Of a stretch of DNA of 64,000 nt, positions 1 to 12,800 are shown one piece after another. The DNA comes from Asterochloris sp. CNOR1 (lineage: Eukaryota > Chlorophyta > Trebouxiophyceae > Trebouxiales > Trebouxiaceae), in the NCBI GenBank assembly GCA_963969365.1, contig OZ017762.1, forward strand, positions 806,001 through 870,000, written 5' to 3'. A program made the position numbers and the translations under genes. Under the pieces are notes generated by a model. The model saw only the letters and a list, made by a program, of their open reading frames with translations. It was not told the origin of the DNA and did not search any database. The first letter of the stretch is position 1. Each line of letters opens with the position of its first letter.

Positions 1-3000
1 GCTTCTAGCGGGCTGCTTGCCCTTTGCACTGATGGTTCATCACCCACAACAAAGCTGATAATGGATGCTGCCTCACCCAGTCATAAGGGCCATCTGGCCC
101 CCACGAGCAGCCACCTGTCGGACTCTAATATCCTGAAAAGCCTGTTTGCTGTGCACCTGAAACTTTTGTCAGTGCCATGGCATGCTGTGCTCTGGTGGAT
201 GAACAAGACAGCAGTACTGCTGGTACGGTCGCTGGAGGCCTGTGGCGCAGCCCCAGACATAGTGGAGAATAGCAAGCGCAAGGTGGGTGCAGCCTGTCCT
301 CACATCTGTGTCTGCACGCCTTCATATCGAACCTTCATTCTCTTAGTAGCAATCAGTAGCCCAGGACAGGAAGAGGCACGGCCGTCAGCACTGCAAAACG
401 GGCAGCACCAGAGTGCTGTCTGGTGCAAAGCGGTGCCTGCTGTTCTCCCAACTGATTTCTACCAACAGAGAAGCCTGTTGGCCAGCTGCAGCCCAGACAT
501 GCCAGGCGGAAGCAACATGCCCTCCAGAACAGCCCAGCTCTGAACCTGGGACAAGCGGCCTGCAGGTCTGGCCGAGGCCGCTGCAGCAGGCTTTGGTTGC
601 TACTCTGCAGGGCGAGTAGCCTCAGCAGCGAAAGTGCCGCAGCGTCACAACAGCCTGCTGCCTGACCTGCAGGGCCAGCACTCTCAGGAGCAATTGCCTG
701 GACCCTGGAACCACATGGGGCCACCCTGCCAAGAGTTGCCAACCACCAGATCGTCCCGTTAGCCTAGTGCTTCTTGCCTTGCAGGGCGAGCAGTCTCAGG
801 AGCAGGTGCTGGGCTGGATGAAGCGGGAGATGGTTGCCAAAGCCAATGAGATCAAAGTGAGCTCCTACTACCGGGCACACTCAGCACTTGCTCACCTGTT
901 GTCTTGAGCACCTGGTATGCACCTCTGTTGTTGAGAACCAAGCAGCATCCATCTCCACCACTGACTGCCCGGAATAAGACAATTGCCTGTGCAGCCAGGA
1001 GAGCGTTCTGCAGCAGACTCTCCAGCATGGTTGCTTGCTGGACCGTGGCTGTACCACAAATCCTACTCTGCAGGCCATGAGCAGCTCTGTCTGTCACATT
1101 GCTGCATGCTCTGCATGCACCAAAACCTGGGATGCTTGACCTGCCCATATCTGATGCAGCAGCCCTTGAAAGGTCTGTCTCTCATCCGCTTGTTTCCTGC
1201 AGAGGCTGACAGACAATTTAGAGACATGCCAGGCAGCGAAGCGCAGGGCGATTGTGAAATTGCAGCGGGTGAGCAAGTCTCTCTTTGCCAGCTATGTTTT
1301 TGTCAGGTCCCTGAGCAGGAAACTGCAGCACTTGTGAACAGATGTGTCAGGTGCATCTGTGCCAGTATTGCACTGCGTCATGAGCTGGCTCAAAGTTCCC
1401 ATATGGCAGAGCCCAGTGCGCACAAGCCAATTAGTCATGAGGTTGCCCACTCCCAGCATATCAGCTTCTGCATGTCCCCTGCTTGCAGCATGACCAGCAT
1501 CTAGCTGTGCGGACAAGCCGGGTTTCCCAGCTCGGCTGTTGATGCAGCTCTGTCCTCTGAGCCAGGCACAGGGCATGCGCGCTTTGCACGCCACACAGAC
1601 ACGGCAACAAAACACTTTGCAGGCGCCTCCTTGGTCAGACTGAACGTACCACTGCAGGAGCAGGACTGTGCCATCTGCAAAGCATATACCAAGGCAGCAA
1701 GCTGCCTTGCAGATGTCGCACACACCAACCCACCCCCCCCCCCCCCCCCCACCCAGGCGCTTCTGATGGAGCAGTGCCCTGCAGGCACGTGAGGACTGTG
1801 CTACTTTCAAGGCTGAGCTGCAGGAGGAGCAGAGCCTGCGCAAGGCAGGGCCTGCCCCCCACAGGCATGCTGGGGATGCTTCGACTCATCCTGCGCCCAG
1901 TCAGCCGCAGGTAGGGCAGCTCAGGCCCGCACTTTTGATGTGGGTGTTGTGGCTTGGCAAGTAGAGAATGCCGCAGCCTTGCTTGGCGAGCAGGGTGAGC
2001 CTTGCCCGAACTGGCATCCCTGCACTGTCAAAGCTCGGGACAGGGCCCTCCATTGTCTACAGCAGTCAGGCAGGTAGGAGTTGCCCCAGCCCACCCTGCG
2101 CCTGGTCAGCCGTAGGTGTGGCACGCTGCGGTCATGCGTTCACCATCGTCTTTGCATTGGGCTCAACTGCGCGCTAACAGATGCCTTTGCTAGTGTCTCG
2201 TTATTTAGGTGTGCAGTGACTTACAAGCCCAGTAGCCTTTTATGTCAGTGGGCAACTTAGGCTGCACCTGATAGCTTGCAGGCCTGTTGCGCACCAGTGC
2301 TCAGTGTCAATGCATTTGCTGTTGACGCTTTACTCCTGCAGACCCAATGTGCCCGTGTGCAGGTGGCTGTCAACCTGACATGGGGCGTGGTGCACACCTC
2401 CAGTATTGCAGCAGGCATGTGCCTGTACTGGGCCCTGCAGCATGAGCTGCCGTCCATGGAGTACAAGTTCTTGCTCGTCTGCACATTCATGGTGAGTTTG
2501 CTTGCCCTCTTGCATGGTTCCAGATGGAGTACATACAAGCTTGTTTGCATGTGCATGTGTACGCTGCTTGCTGGTTGTTGGCTGCTCATGACCTGACCAC
2601 AAGTGCGAGTCGTTTGTTAGTGTATGCTTGTTTGCGACTCTTTAGTCAGCCCAGGCTGTGCTTCTGCGCATGAATGTGCAGCACTGGGGGCAACAGGGCC
2701 TGCTTGTGTACTTGAAATAGCTTGCAAATCTAAGCGTCCCCTGGTGAGATCACATATGTGCTGCTCGCTGGTCGCCAACTGCTAGGAGTATGAGTGGCCA
2801 GGGTGCTTGACATCCACCAGCCTGTGCTTCTGTTCATGCTGAGGCTCGGCCCAGACTTGAACAGTTGGTTGGGCACATGCATCTGGCACCATTCTGTCAT
2901 GGTGAGCTGCTATGTGTGCAGGCCTTCTTCACATGGCTATTTGCCCGGCTGTCAGCGCCAAGGGGCTTCATGGCGCTTCTCCTTTTTGGGCTGGCGTGGG

Positions 3001-3050
3001 CCTTTATGGGGTGGTCGGCCAGTGTGAAACTGCGGACCATGGGGCACTAA
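1..3050 (+). CDS. Unknown coiled-coil protein with C-terminal membrane segments (5' partial)
   Basis: Six exons chain without conflict, all in phase 0: 1-282 (open to the left edge), 785-856, 1203-1268, 1785-1910, 2342-2491 and 2922-3050, ending in TAA. Donors are GTGGGT, GTGAGC, GTGAGC, GTAGGG and GTGAGT; acceptors end in CAG. The first exon has a hydrophobic Trp-rich stretch (LLSVPWHAVLWWMNKTAVLL). Exons 2-4 are charged and heptad-like (GWMKREMVAKANEIK, RLTDNLETCQAAKRRAIVKL), which suggests a coiled coil. The last two exons carry hydrophobic segments (TWGVVHTSSIAAGMCLYWAL, ALLLFGLAWAFMGW) and a short basic tail. The shape suggests a tail-region membrane protein of the endomembrane system, but I do not recognise the family. 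The true start may lie left of the window; ATG at 61 is the first in frame. Confidence 0.6.
1733..1750. repeat. Poly-C tract (18 C) in an intron
   Basis: An uninterrupted run of 18 cytosines lies about 35 bp upstream of the acceptor of the exon at 1785-1910. It may act as an extreme polypyrimidine tract, and the strands could form i-motif or G-quadruplex structures. Confidence 0.9.
1876..2123 (+). repeat. Exon echo of an exon end and its donor
   Basis: The end of the 1785-1910 exon plus its donor (around 1887-1917, CTGCGCCCAGTCAGCCGCAG then GTAGGG) recurs about 205 bp downstream around 2093-2123 as CTGCGCCTGGTCAGCCGTAG then GTGTGG. About 25 of 31 bases match by eye. The downstream copy sits inside the following intron. 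Confidence 0.55.
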
Positions 3051-3457
3051 ACCTGCCAAAGAGTTCTCAGATGTGGTGGTGGAGGCCCACCTGTCAGCCC
3101 AGCAATTTTGATTACATTGCAGCTTGAGAGCATGTTGGAAACCCCCCGCATTGTGTCCTGCCCCTGACTAATCTTCCAGTCCAGTTTAATGCACGAACTT
3201 TGTATGGTGGGCCGTGTTGTGCACGAATTCCAAGGGTGAGAGGACCCTGCTAGGTCACCTTTTTGCCGCGAAGGTTTAATTGTGCAGCAGCTGGCCCACT
3301 CAAGACAGCTTCTGGCCCGCATGTCTCATGTTTGGGCCGCAGATCGCTTCTGCAAGGCCGGGTGTTGCCCATTCTAGCCTCATCCATTGTATCATGTTGA
3401 TGCCAGGTGAGCTTCGGTTGCTGACAGTCGACCAACACGTCCAGACCCCTGTGCCAT

Positions 3458-6206
3458 ATGACAGATTCCATTTCAGGACAACTGAGGCTCTTCGCCCTGC
3501 TCACATGCCTGCTGTGGACTGGAGGAGCCTCCAGACGGATCATTCCTGAGCATGATGCTGTGTCAGGGGCAGATGTGCTCAGAAGCACAGCAGCGCAGGC
3601 CTGCCATGCGCAGCTGCCAGATCTCATCACTCTCGCGCAGTGGCAGAGCAAGGGGCGCAGCTGTCACAAGGAGATCACCATCGTCACGCAGTGCAGCCTG
3701 GATAGGTGCGATGCTGACTTCATGCAGTGCTGGCTGGGCAGGCAGCATGATGTTCAGGCAGCAACTCTGATGGGTGAACCTGAGACCTTGGCAGTCTAAA
3801 TTTGAAAGTTACCCTGCTGCTCAGGTCTCCCCTGGCAGTCACCTGCAGCACTGGGTTCCTCTCTGCACCAGACTGCAAGAAGGGATTGAACAGACAGCAG
3901 GGAGTGATTTGCTCAGCTGAGGTGTTCCGGTGGCCTGCAGAACCAGGAGGCTTGGACAGTGCATCCCGTAGACAACTTGCTGAGCTATAGAGTATCAGCA
4001 GCCTGCAAATTGACTTTTAGGTTGCACTGGCACAATTTTGCAGATAGAAAATGGCTGCTTAGCTTACACCTGTCCAAGTGCCTGCAGAATTGGAAATCTG
4101 ATGCGCATGTGCCACACCTGGCACGGCGCCATTTCTGCCGCTGTCTACCTTCCCCTCAGTCCCCAGTCCGGGGCCGCAACTGCACACGCAGCTATGGAGC
4201 ACCTGGACAGGTGGCACTCAGACAACGAGAAGCTAGGCAAGTCTCCTGGCTCCTGCAGCCTGTCACTTACAGGTCCAGCTTTGGTGCAGTGTTCTTTGTT
4301 GCCTCTTGTCAGGATGGCATCAGCAGGCCTCAATGCCCTGCGCCAGCAGGTGCTGCTTCAGGCTCATGTGAGATAGATGGTATTCTACTGTACTGCATCG
4401 TGCATAAAGCCCATAAGCATTAGAGCCAATGTATTGCTGCAGAGTGGTCATCATGTTGCTGCTGGACCTAAAGCAAAACTCAGTCTCTGTGCCGTTGGAT
4501 ACAGCCTGGCCTGCCCAAGCAGGACACCAGCGTCTCCTGCTGACACGGCATGACTTGCTGCAGCACTGAGGGTTTAGATTCAGCTCCTCCACCTGCAGGC
4601 TTTTGCATGCTGGACATCACTCTTCAGGCTGAGATTGTCGAAGACGAGGCGGCTCACCTCTATCCTATCAATGCTCTCCGCAATCGGGCCCTGCAGGCTG
4701 CACAGACTGAGGTCTGCTGTGTGCCTCATCTGTTCTGGCGCTGACCAGTTGCCTGGATCTGCATGAAGTCCAGCAGCCTGTGCAACAGGTGGCTGCATGC
4801 TTCACCAAGGTGCATGCTAGCGCTAAAGTGCAACATCGTGAGCGCTGGCATGCAGTCAGCGTCCTTCATGCTGCTTTGGTGTCCACAGCATGATCCCCCA
4901 CCAACAAGAGCTTGGCATCACTGTCACAAGCTGTCCGCAGGTTCTCCTCTTGCTGGATGTTGACTTCATGGTCAGCCACAATCTGAACTCGGCAGGCCTT
5001 CAAGACCACATTTATCAGGCAGTACAGGCAGAGCAGCTGCTAGTGCTGCCTGCCTTTGAGGCCAGCCTGGAAAATGAGGCTGGCCAGCAGCTGGTAGATG
5101 CTGCCTGTGCAGGTAGGGCTTGCATACCATGCAGCGCCATGCAAGCCCTACACAGGCAATCATCATACTCAGTCCATCCTTGACCACTGCATCTAGCCGC
5201 ACTTATCAGGTGCTGCTTGTGCAGGTGAGGCATGCCCAGCATGCATCACATGTGTAACTGCATGTGAGCCAGGTGTTCGGCAGCGCTATCCTGCTGTCCA
5301 CGTCTGGCAGCAAAGACTGGCGCTGGTTGTGTGATTTGCAGGCTCTAAAGATGCTGCTCAGCAACTTATGCTGGCAGGTCAGCTGCGCCCTTTCCACGGC
5401 CTGAGGTTTGTGCCGGGACATGGCCAGACAGACTATGGCCGCTGGCTGAGTGCTACTGCGCCCTATCCTGTTCAATATGAGGAGGTCTGCATCTGTCAGT
5501 CTCATAGAGTTGTTGCCTGGGCAGACCTGTTTGGGACTACAGATATTGACCAAAAAGTGGCTCAGAGCTGCCTGTGTCCGCTCTGCAGGGATTTGAACCT
5601 TACGTACTGGTTAGCAAGACAATCGTGCCATGGTATGATGAGCGCTTTGCTGGGTACCTGGTGAGCTTTGCTTGTGCATGCTGGTAGAGCCGGTTGCAAT
5701 GGATGATCTCAGTCAAGTACTTGCCTGTGCAGGAAAACAAAATTCTGCATATACAACACATGCTGCAGCTGGGGCTGCAGCTTGTTGTGCACCCTGAAGC
5801 TTTTGTGGTGCACTATCCTCACAGCTACAGCGCTTCAGAACTGACCGTCAAGGCTGATGCAGCTCTGCAGCACAAGGTGCGCAATGTGAATGCTACTTTG
5901 CTCGCATCAAGGAGGGTGCTCACAGCTGGATCTCAATGCAGACGCTCCCCCAGAATGCATCAACAAGCCTTCCCCTTGTTTGTAGATCCAGGAGAGTGCT
6001 GCAGAGCTCAAGCAGCTCATGCAGGAGCCACTCAGGTACCTGCCACCCACCATGCTGTCACCCTGCCCCGTAGAGGGCTCTGGCTATCACACACCTGCCA
6101 TGCTTCACGAAGGCAGCCTCCTTGAATGCTCTAAGGAGGAGCCTGCAGCAGGTGGGAAGACTACAGCACCTGGCCTCAGCTCCAGCACCTGAACTTCCTA
6201 ACTTGA
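3458..6206 (+). CDS. GT49 (LARGE-type) glycosyltransferase, secretory pathway
   Basis: The N-terminus begins at ATG 3458 with a signal/anchor segment (MTDSISGQLRLFALLTCLLW), as expected of a Golgi enzyme. Exons: 3458-3705, 4088-4236, 4327-4367, about 4600-4711, 4941-5112, 5342-5484, 5589-5660, 5733-5876, 5986-6035 and 6152-6206 (TGA). All joins agree in phase except around 4367-4600, where an exon may be missing. Family marks of Glyco_transf_49 in order: ITIVTQCSLDR, WHGAISAAVYLPL, YPINALRNRALQAAQTE, the DxD metal site in VLLLDVDF (codons 4956-4964), LVLPAFE, GFEPYVLV, PWYDERFAGY, ILHIQHMLQLGLQLVVHPEA and VVHYPHSY. The product of about 400 aa would transfer a sugar, in animals GlcA or Xyl, onto a glycan. 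The algal acceptor is unknown. One intron (4237) appears to use a GC donor. Confidence 0.88.
5102..5158. repeat. Inverted repeat spanning a 5' splice site
   Basis: The left arm 5102-5125 covers the last 11 bases of the exon ending at 5112 and the first intron bases. The right arm 5139-5158 is its perfect 20-base reverse complement except that CAGG at the splice junction (5110-5113) is absent. The loop is 13 nt. In RNA this would form a strong hairpin that bulges out the splice site. Confidence 0.85.
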
Positions 6207-6295
6207 GCTTGCTGGACATCAAAATGACGCCTGTACCAGCCAGTCACTTTCAACATCTGTTTGGCACACTGGAGTTTGTTGTGCTCTCTTTGCAG

Positions 6296-8728
6296 GCCAG
6301 TCAGCCATATCTCCCCTATGGGGCATCCAAGGGGAGTCTTTCAAGCCTGATGGCTACATCTCAAAGGGTTGGGCTAAGGCTGGGTACAGAGAGGGCCAGC
6401 AGCCGCCGCTGCTGCCTGTCCTGACAGATCTCAAGCATGACTGGGGCGCTGTTGGCGACGGCATCCAAGACGATACTGAGGTGTGGGGCTGTTGATCTGG
6501 CTGAAGTGTGCAGAGCACTTGCTACTGTCAAGCTCACATTGCTGCTAGCTGCAAATTGTGCTGCGGTGCTGTGCATCACAGGTTGCTGCTGCACTCTGCA
6601 GCGTTGTGATGCTGCTGATGGTGATGTCCTGCAGCACTGACAGAGTACAGCATGGCCTGCAGGCCCTCCTCAGAGCCATAGCTGCAACACAGAACGGCGC
6701 CATCTACCTACCAGCAGGCACCTACAAGCTTACAGCTCAAGTCAACATCACACACCCTGTCGTGCTCAGAGGCGCCAGCAGATCAGAGACCACCCTACTC
6801 TTTCCCCACTCCCTCACCGACATGTTTGGCAACACCTTTGATCACAGGGGCTTCTCTCAGTGGTCCTTTAGGCCTGGCCTGATAAACTTTGTGGGGGACG
6901 ACCCCGTTGGAGACAGCACCCTGTTTGCTATGGTGACCAGCCCTGCGCGTCGCGGCGATGATGTGCTGCGCATCCGGGCCTGGCTGGGCCACATGCCTGT
7001 GGCTGGAGACTACCTCAGGCTGGTGCAGGTGGGCAGACTTTACAGTGCATGATCTCAGTGCTTGCCTGGATGAGCCCCGGCCACAGGCATGCGACCTAGC
7101 CAGGGGTTGACGCCGGTGCTACCTGTTGCAGCAATGCAAACGCACTTTGTAGGAGAAACACCAGCCACCTGGAGCTAGCTCTGCCGGGCAGCAAGCATGC
7201 CTTGCCTATTGGTGCAGTGTCGCCCAGCAGACAGGCACCCTTGCTAGCCGTTTGCAACACACTCAAGGGCTCGACGCTTGCACTGCAGAGCGATCCACCA
7301 GAGGGCCCCCATGCAGGCTCCCTCATCAACCATCTGCATGGCAGCCACGACGTGATTGGGCCGGACGTCCCTGAAGAGCTGCAAGGTCGTGAGCTTGTGG
7401 GCACCAAGCATGCAGCACAGCTGGTGGCTGTAGTTCGCAGTGTCACTGCAGACCAGGTGGGATCTTCTGCTGTCAGTAGTGGCTGAGATGTTGCAGCATC
7501 AGCTGCTTGGCAGATACTGATGCAAGATGCTGGGCTGGGCCAACGACACAAAGCAAGATTGGCCAAATCCTGCAACCTGCTCATCACCCTGGCCAGCACC
7601 TGCTCAAGCCCAGTGTACTTCATGTGGCAGCTGGTCTCCATACGAGGAGCTCTGCAGACTGGCACTGTGCAAACACGTTGTTGGTAACAATGCATTGGCT
7701 GCCGTGACATCAACCACATCCCTGCTCACCTTGACAACTGCTCATTCCGTCCAATGCTGCAGGTCCAACTGGATCGACCATTGCCCTTCGGCGTGCAGCC
7801 CGTCTGGGACCCCCAGATCCACCTGGTAAGCCTTGTCTTGGTGCTTTGCATTGGTGCACATCTGACACTCATTCTTGCTGAATGCTGGCCCACTTTGACA
7901 GGCTTATTTCCATGTGGCACCCATCCCATGGCTTCTGACTGGCATATTTCCTGGGCGCCTACCTCAGCTGGCACCACACAGTCCGCACTTGCTGATGCCG
8001 CTCTGTTGTCTCTTCAGGTGCGATCCAGTCTGACAGAGGCAGGCATCGAGGACATGACCATCCAATTCCCCGATGTTCCGTACACTGGCCACTTCAAAGA
8101 AGCTGGCTACAACGCCCTGTACTTCCATCGCACCCACCACTGCTGGGCCCGGAACGTTGCCATCAACAATGCAGACTATGGGCTTCAGGCCGATAGCACC
8201 TTCAGCTGCTTGTTCGACAGTGTCAGCCTTACGGGTGATGGCGGTCGCAGTGGCCACCATGGCATAGACCTAGCCTGGGGCTCCCACAACCTGGTCTCAA
8301 ACTTTGTTTTCAGCACTTCGTTCATTCATGATGTGAGCACTGAGTGGTTCACAAACAGCAACGTTTTCAGCAGTGGCAGCGCGCCAGCCCTCAACCTGGA
8401 CATGCACCGCGCTGCAGCCTTCAGCAACCTGTTCACCAATCTGTCCTCCCAGGCCAGCCTGCAGCTTTTTGACAGCAGCGGGGCCCAGGGTCGCGGGCCG
8501 CATGCAGCCGCCCACAATATGTTTTGGAATATTCAATCTGACGACAATCAGTGTGTACACTTGCCAGACCCTGGCTTTGGCCCAAATCAAGCTTTTGTGG
8601 GCATAGATTCCTGCACTATAACACCGACCTCACCTCTGTTTGTGCTTGCCGGATGGCACCTGGAGCCCAGCAAAGTCCCTGTGTGGCCCTTGAACCTTTT
8701 CACTGCTCTGCATGCCACTGCCTCCTGA
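6296..8728 (+). CDS. Pectate-lyase-like right-handed beta-helix protein
   Basis: Exons: 6296-6480, 6651-7028, 7289-7456, 7763-7825 and 8018-8728 (TGA), with phases agreeing throughout. The first visible exon reads SAISPLWGIQGESF followed by DWGAVGDGIQDDTE, the hallmark entry motif of the pectate-lyase-3 / GH28-like superfamily. It is followed by GLQALLRAIA, GAIYLPAGTYKL, HPVVLRGASRSETTL and HGIDLAWGSHNLVSNFVFS. Repeated short Asn/Ser turns such as TNSNVFSSGSAPALNLD fit a parallel beta-helix. The protein is probably extracellular and acts on or binds acidic wall polysaccharide. No catalytic triad could be assigned, so it may be a non-enzymatic family member. The first coding exon and any signal peptide were not found: only about 90 bp separate this frame from the stop of the upstream glycosyltransferase. 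About 560 aa are visible. Confidence 0.85.
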
Positions 8729-8776
8729 CCAAGTCAATTGCCCACCACTGAGTGTACTGTGATATGTCCATGATGT

Positions 8777-8781
8777 TGTAA
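8777..8781 (+). terminator. TGTAA poly(A) signal
   Basis: TGTAA, the standard chlorophyte polyadenylation signal, occurs 49 bp after the stop codon of the pectate-lyase-like gene. Confidence 0.6.
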
Positions 8782-9870
8782 CTCTAAAAGCATGTGCTGG
8801 GAGCAGTGCATTACAACTTGTGCATGTCTACGCATCCAGCCGCTTGGCTGGCCATCAAGTCAGTAGTATCATTTCTGCAAAAGAGGTCTTCAGCTTCGAC
8901 ATCAAAGGTTTAGTCTCTATCAGCAGCACCATATGGCTGTCACTGCTTGGCTCATCCAGAGGCAACCTTGTGGCCACAGCCGCAGGATTGCTGCCAAATG
9001 GCCCGCTGCGGCTGCCGCGGCACATGTGGCCTACTCCATGCACAGCTGTACTGCAGAGCCCAGTGCTATCTGTACAATCCTCCACTGCAGCTGCTGCAAA
9101 GCTGCAAACAAGCACCTCCGGTGGCACGAGCTAATGGCTAGATTCAACACTGCCTGGTGGCCCCAAGCAGTATGCCCTGTAGCAGTTGTGATCTCCCAGA
9201 AGGCAGTTGTGTTGGCATGCCCACCGCAACATAGCCAGGTGTTGGCCACCAGATAGCAGGCGTCTGGTCCCCGATCATCCCTGAGACATCCGCTGGCAGC
9301 CAGCGCCCAGGTCTACCTGGACAGTCTGTTCCTCGCTGGTGCACATGCTGCAGGTTGACTGGACTGCTCTTCAGAGCTGCTCACTGCAGTTGAGCTGACA
9401 CTTATCACAATACCACCTGCATCAGCCAGCTTAGTCTCTTTCACAGTACAGGGGTCAGTGTGAGCAACATGCGTTCAGCCATGCAGTGGTGTTACCCAAA
9501 AGTCTCCCTCTGCCTGAGACTCTCATGAAATGGTGCTCCCATACGATTATGAAAGTCAAGCCTTGGGGGACATAAGATGAGCGCAACTCCTACTGTTATG
9601 GAGAAAGACGGCAAGTGGCAGCCTCTAAAGCACTGTAAAAATTGATCATCCGGACAACTTGGCAGGAAAGCAGGAAGCCTTGAGACTCGAAACATGCTGG
9701 TCTCCTAGAACTCAGCAACTGCTTCTGGTCCTGAACAATCCGAATGCATGCCAGGCGGTATCATGCAGCAGCTCTCCAGCTTCACATTCCCTATGATGGT
9801 ATGAGGAACTCTGCCATGCCAACCGAGCAGGATGCATATTGCATGCACCAAACTTGCCATCTGCATGCAG
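8782..9870. other. Intergenic; no gene seen
   Basis: About 1.1 kb between two plus-strand genes. Open frames here are short, lack splice-consistent neighbours and show no recognisable motif. It should contain the promoter and 5' UTR or unrecognised first exon of the downstream membrane-protein gene. Confidence 0.5.
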
Positions 9871-12800
9871 TTCCACAATAAGGAGCTGGAAAGGGGCTAT
9901 GGACGCTATCATGCCAAGCATTACATGGGTGAGTTGTGCATAATGGGGCAGAGGCAGATGCCATATGGCAGCCCTTCCGCAGCAGATGTGCATATGTATG
10001 CCGCCTGCTGCTGGCCACACACACTGGGCCTTTGCTGCTGCATCAAGGCACAGCATAGTGCCCTGCCTGCGGCAAGTGGGACCGCTCAGCAAGCCGTCCC
10101 AGCTCAGCTGGCGGGAATGCAGCCTGGACACTTGCACCAGCTGGCCCAGGTGCGCTCACTGCAGGGCGGCACTGCTGGAGCTTGCTCCCGTGCTGTACCT
10201 GCCACTTTGCAGCAGCACCTGCCCATCCCCTGCACCTGGTAACGAGTGTGGCGCTGCAGCATTCAGCGCCCAAGCCGCCTGTCAGGAGGCCGGTGCTGCA
10301 CTGACCCACTTGACAGCTCGCACCTTGCAAGTATCCTGTGATGAGGTGTTCACTCCCTGTTGCAGGGGTGTACTGCTTGTGCAGCACTGCGCGCTGCCTG
10401 GCATGTGCAGCCCTTCTCGGTAACACTCAACAGCCTCCTTACAGACCGCACCCTTGGTCCCTGCTGCAGGGGTGGACTGCTTCTGGAGCATCATGTCTGG
10501 CCTGGCCTGGACAGTGCTCACCATCAAAGTGGGGTTCACCTTCATGTGGCAGTACGGCCTGGTCTGTTTCTTCGTGCTGGCGCTGATCGGGCTGCCAGTG
10601 GCAGCTGCCACCTTTGGCAAGCGGGAGCTCTACCTAGAGAAGTGAGTCTGCTGGGCCGCCTCTTTGCCAAACATGAGCCTGTTGCTGACGGCTGGCTATT
10701 GCCACCAAGGCAAGTGGAAGACGCATGCGGACAACTGAGGGCAAGTCCAGATCGCATCTGGCGTGAGTCTGCTGCCCGGCATGCATGTGCGCGTCTGGTT
10801 GTGCAGCTGCATTTCCCTCTTGGCGAGGGCACTGCTTGACCTGCCCGTGGTGTCTGCGTTTTCTGGGAGAGTGCAAACTCACCTCAAGCGGCTCATTCTC
10901 AGGACATCTGCAGCCTCCAGTGAAGCCCCCTTTCCTGTGCCTGGTCGCTATGCAGATGGGCTGCCTGCAGGTCAGCATAGCTTGCGTAATTTGTTGGGCT
11001 GTGGAGTGTTTCAAACTGCCTGCCAGCGCCTGTGCCTGCGCTGTCTCGGGCAACCCCTGCAGCACTTTCTCGTGGACTCCAAGCACTTGTGCTAGGTGCC
11101 CAACCTGGCCTAGTGGCACAGTGATGCAGGTCTCAATACTGGGACTCTTTAACTGCTATTCTCTGGCTTCTGACCAATGTATACTGCTCCTGCTGCAGGC
11201 GCACTGGAACTGCAAAACGGCCTTATTGCTGCTCTGCCGAGTCGTGCCCTCTTGCAAGGTGTTGGCCATGCTGCAGGCAACAGGCGTCCTGCTGCTGCTG
11301 TGCTTCTTTTTGGGGATACCTCAGGCAATGTTGGTTGCACAACAATCTGCATTCTTCCTGAAAACGTGCTTCGTCCTCAACCAAGACTGCGTTTTGTAAT
11401 GTGCTGCAGTCACACAGCATCCTGATGTTGACCTTGAAGGACGTGTCTGCTGCCGATCTGAGTAACTGCGTCCCAGACCAAGGCTATATCCCCCCCTCCA
11501 GTTGTGCCTGATGCTGCCTGAAAGACGGCTTAGCGGAGCGGGCCTGGCTGGTCTTGCTGCAGGCGCACAGGCATCCTGTTGCCGTCCAAATAGCCTTCAG
11601 TGGCGTGCCTGGTGCCGCTGAGAAGGACCGCTCTGCACATCAAGCCTGTCTTCCCCTGCTGCAGGCGAACAGGCCTGCTGATGCTGTCGCGCCTGGCGTC
11701 CACAGCAGTGACAGTGCGCCTGCACAAGCAGATCTTCTTCGAGAGCGAGGCCACCTCAATGGCCACCTTCCTCTGGAAGGTGCACTTCATGCTTGCTTGG
11801 CTGCTAGGGGAGGTAGCTGGCAGCTGCTGCGTGAACTGCCTCTAATCTGTGGATCTGGTGGTGTGCAATGGCAGGCTGTGTGGGGCAATGTCAATAGGCA
11901 GGGCTGCACAAGCACATCCTTTGAGAGCAAGGCAATATCCTTGAACACTCGCTTTTGAAGGTATGCCTCCTGTGTCGGCATGAGCATGCTGTATCAGGCT
12001 GTTAGGGTTGCAAATTGACTGCACAGGCTGACCCTCCAAGAGCAGAGGCCCGTCAATGGCCAAATGCTCTTTCAGCTGTGAGCCACCGGGTTTTGCTGGC
12101 GAGAAGGTGAGGGGAGTGAACAATGCTTGCACTGGTGGTTGCCAACAGTGGAGACAACCTGTTGCCACTGATGCGGCATAAGGAACTAACCCCCCGGGAC
12201 ATGGAGTGCAGACACACCTTTGGGTGGCTGATGGGTCTCCCTCCTGGCCCTGTTGCCCAACAAAGTCAGCACCTACCTCCTTGTCTCCACCTGCAGGTCT
12301 GAGTGGGCCCCAAGCATTGAATGTGGTAGCAGCGCCTGTCACATCATGTGCAGCCATGTTTTCTGCATCTGAGCATCAGCATGTACTGGGTCCCACTCCT
12401 GCCTCCAGGTGACACCATGCCTCAGGGTGAGCTGGGAGGCCAGAGCCCCCTTGGTTGCGAATACAGGTCCCCAACCCAACCATTCCTGCAGCTGCCAGCA
12501 GGCTCCTCAAGCTAATGCCTTTGCTCCTCAGCAACACCCACTTTCCCCGCGACTGTCCATTAGGGCCAGCCTGCCTCCGTCTGCAGGTCTCTATGGCCAT
12601 GTACTTCAAGGTGACCTTGTGGTGAATAATACCTTTCCAGACTAATACCTGGTGCTGCCCTGCAGGTGTCTGTGGGGCTTACAAAGGCGCTGCCCATGTG
12701 CAGCAGTCACATCTGCTGACTACCAATCCCAGAGCACCAATCTGCCTCTGCCTGCAGGTCGTTGTGGGCTCCAAGATGTTGCTCCTCGTGAACAACACCT

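Noticed and set aside
7096-7719. Minus-strand open frame of 207 codons
   Set aside because: Antisense to the pectate-lyase-like exon 7289-7456, which joins its neighbours in phase.
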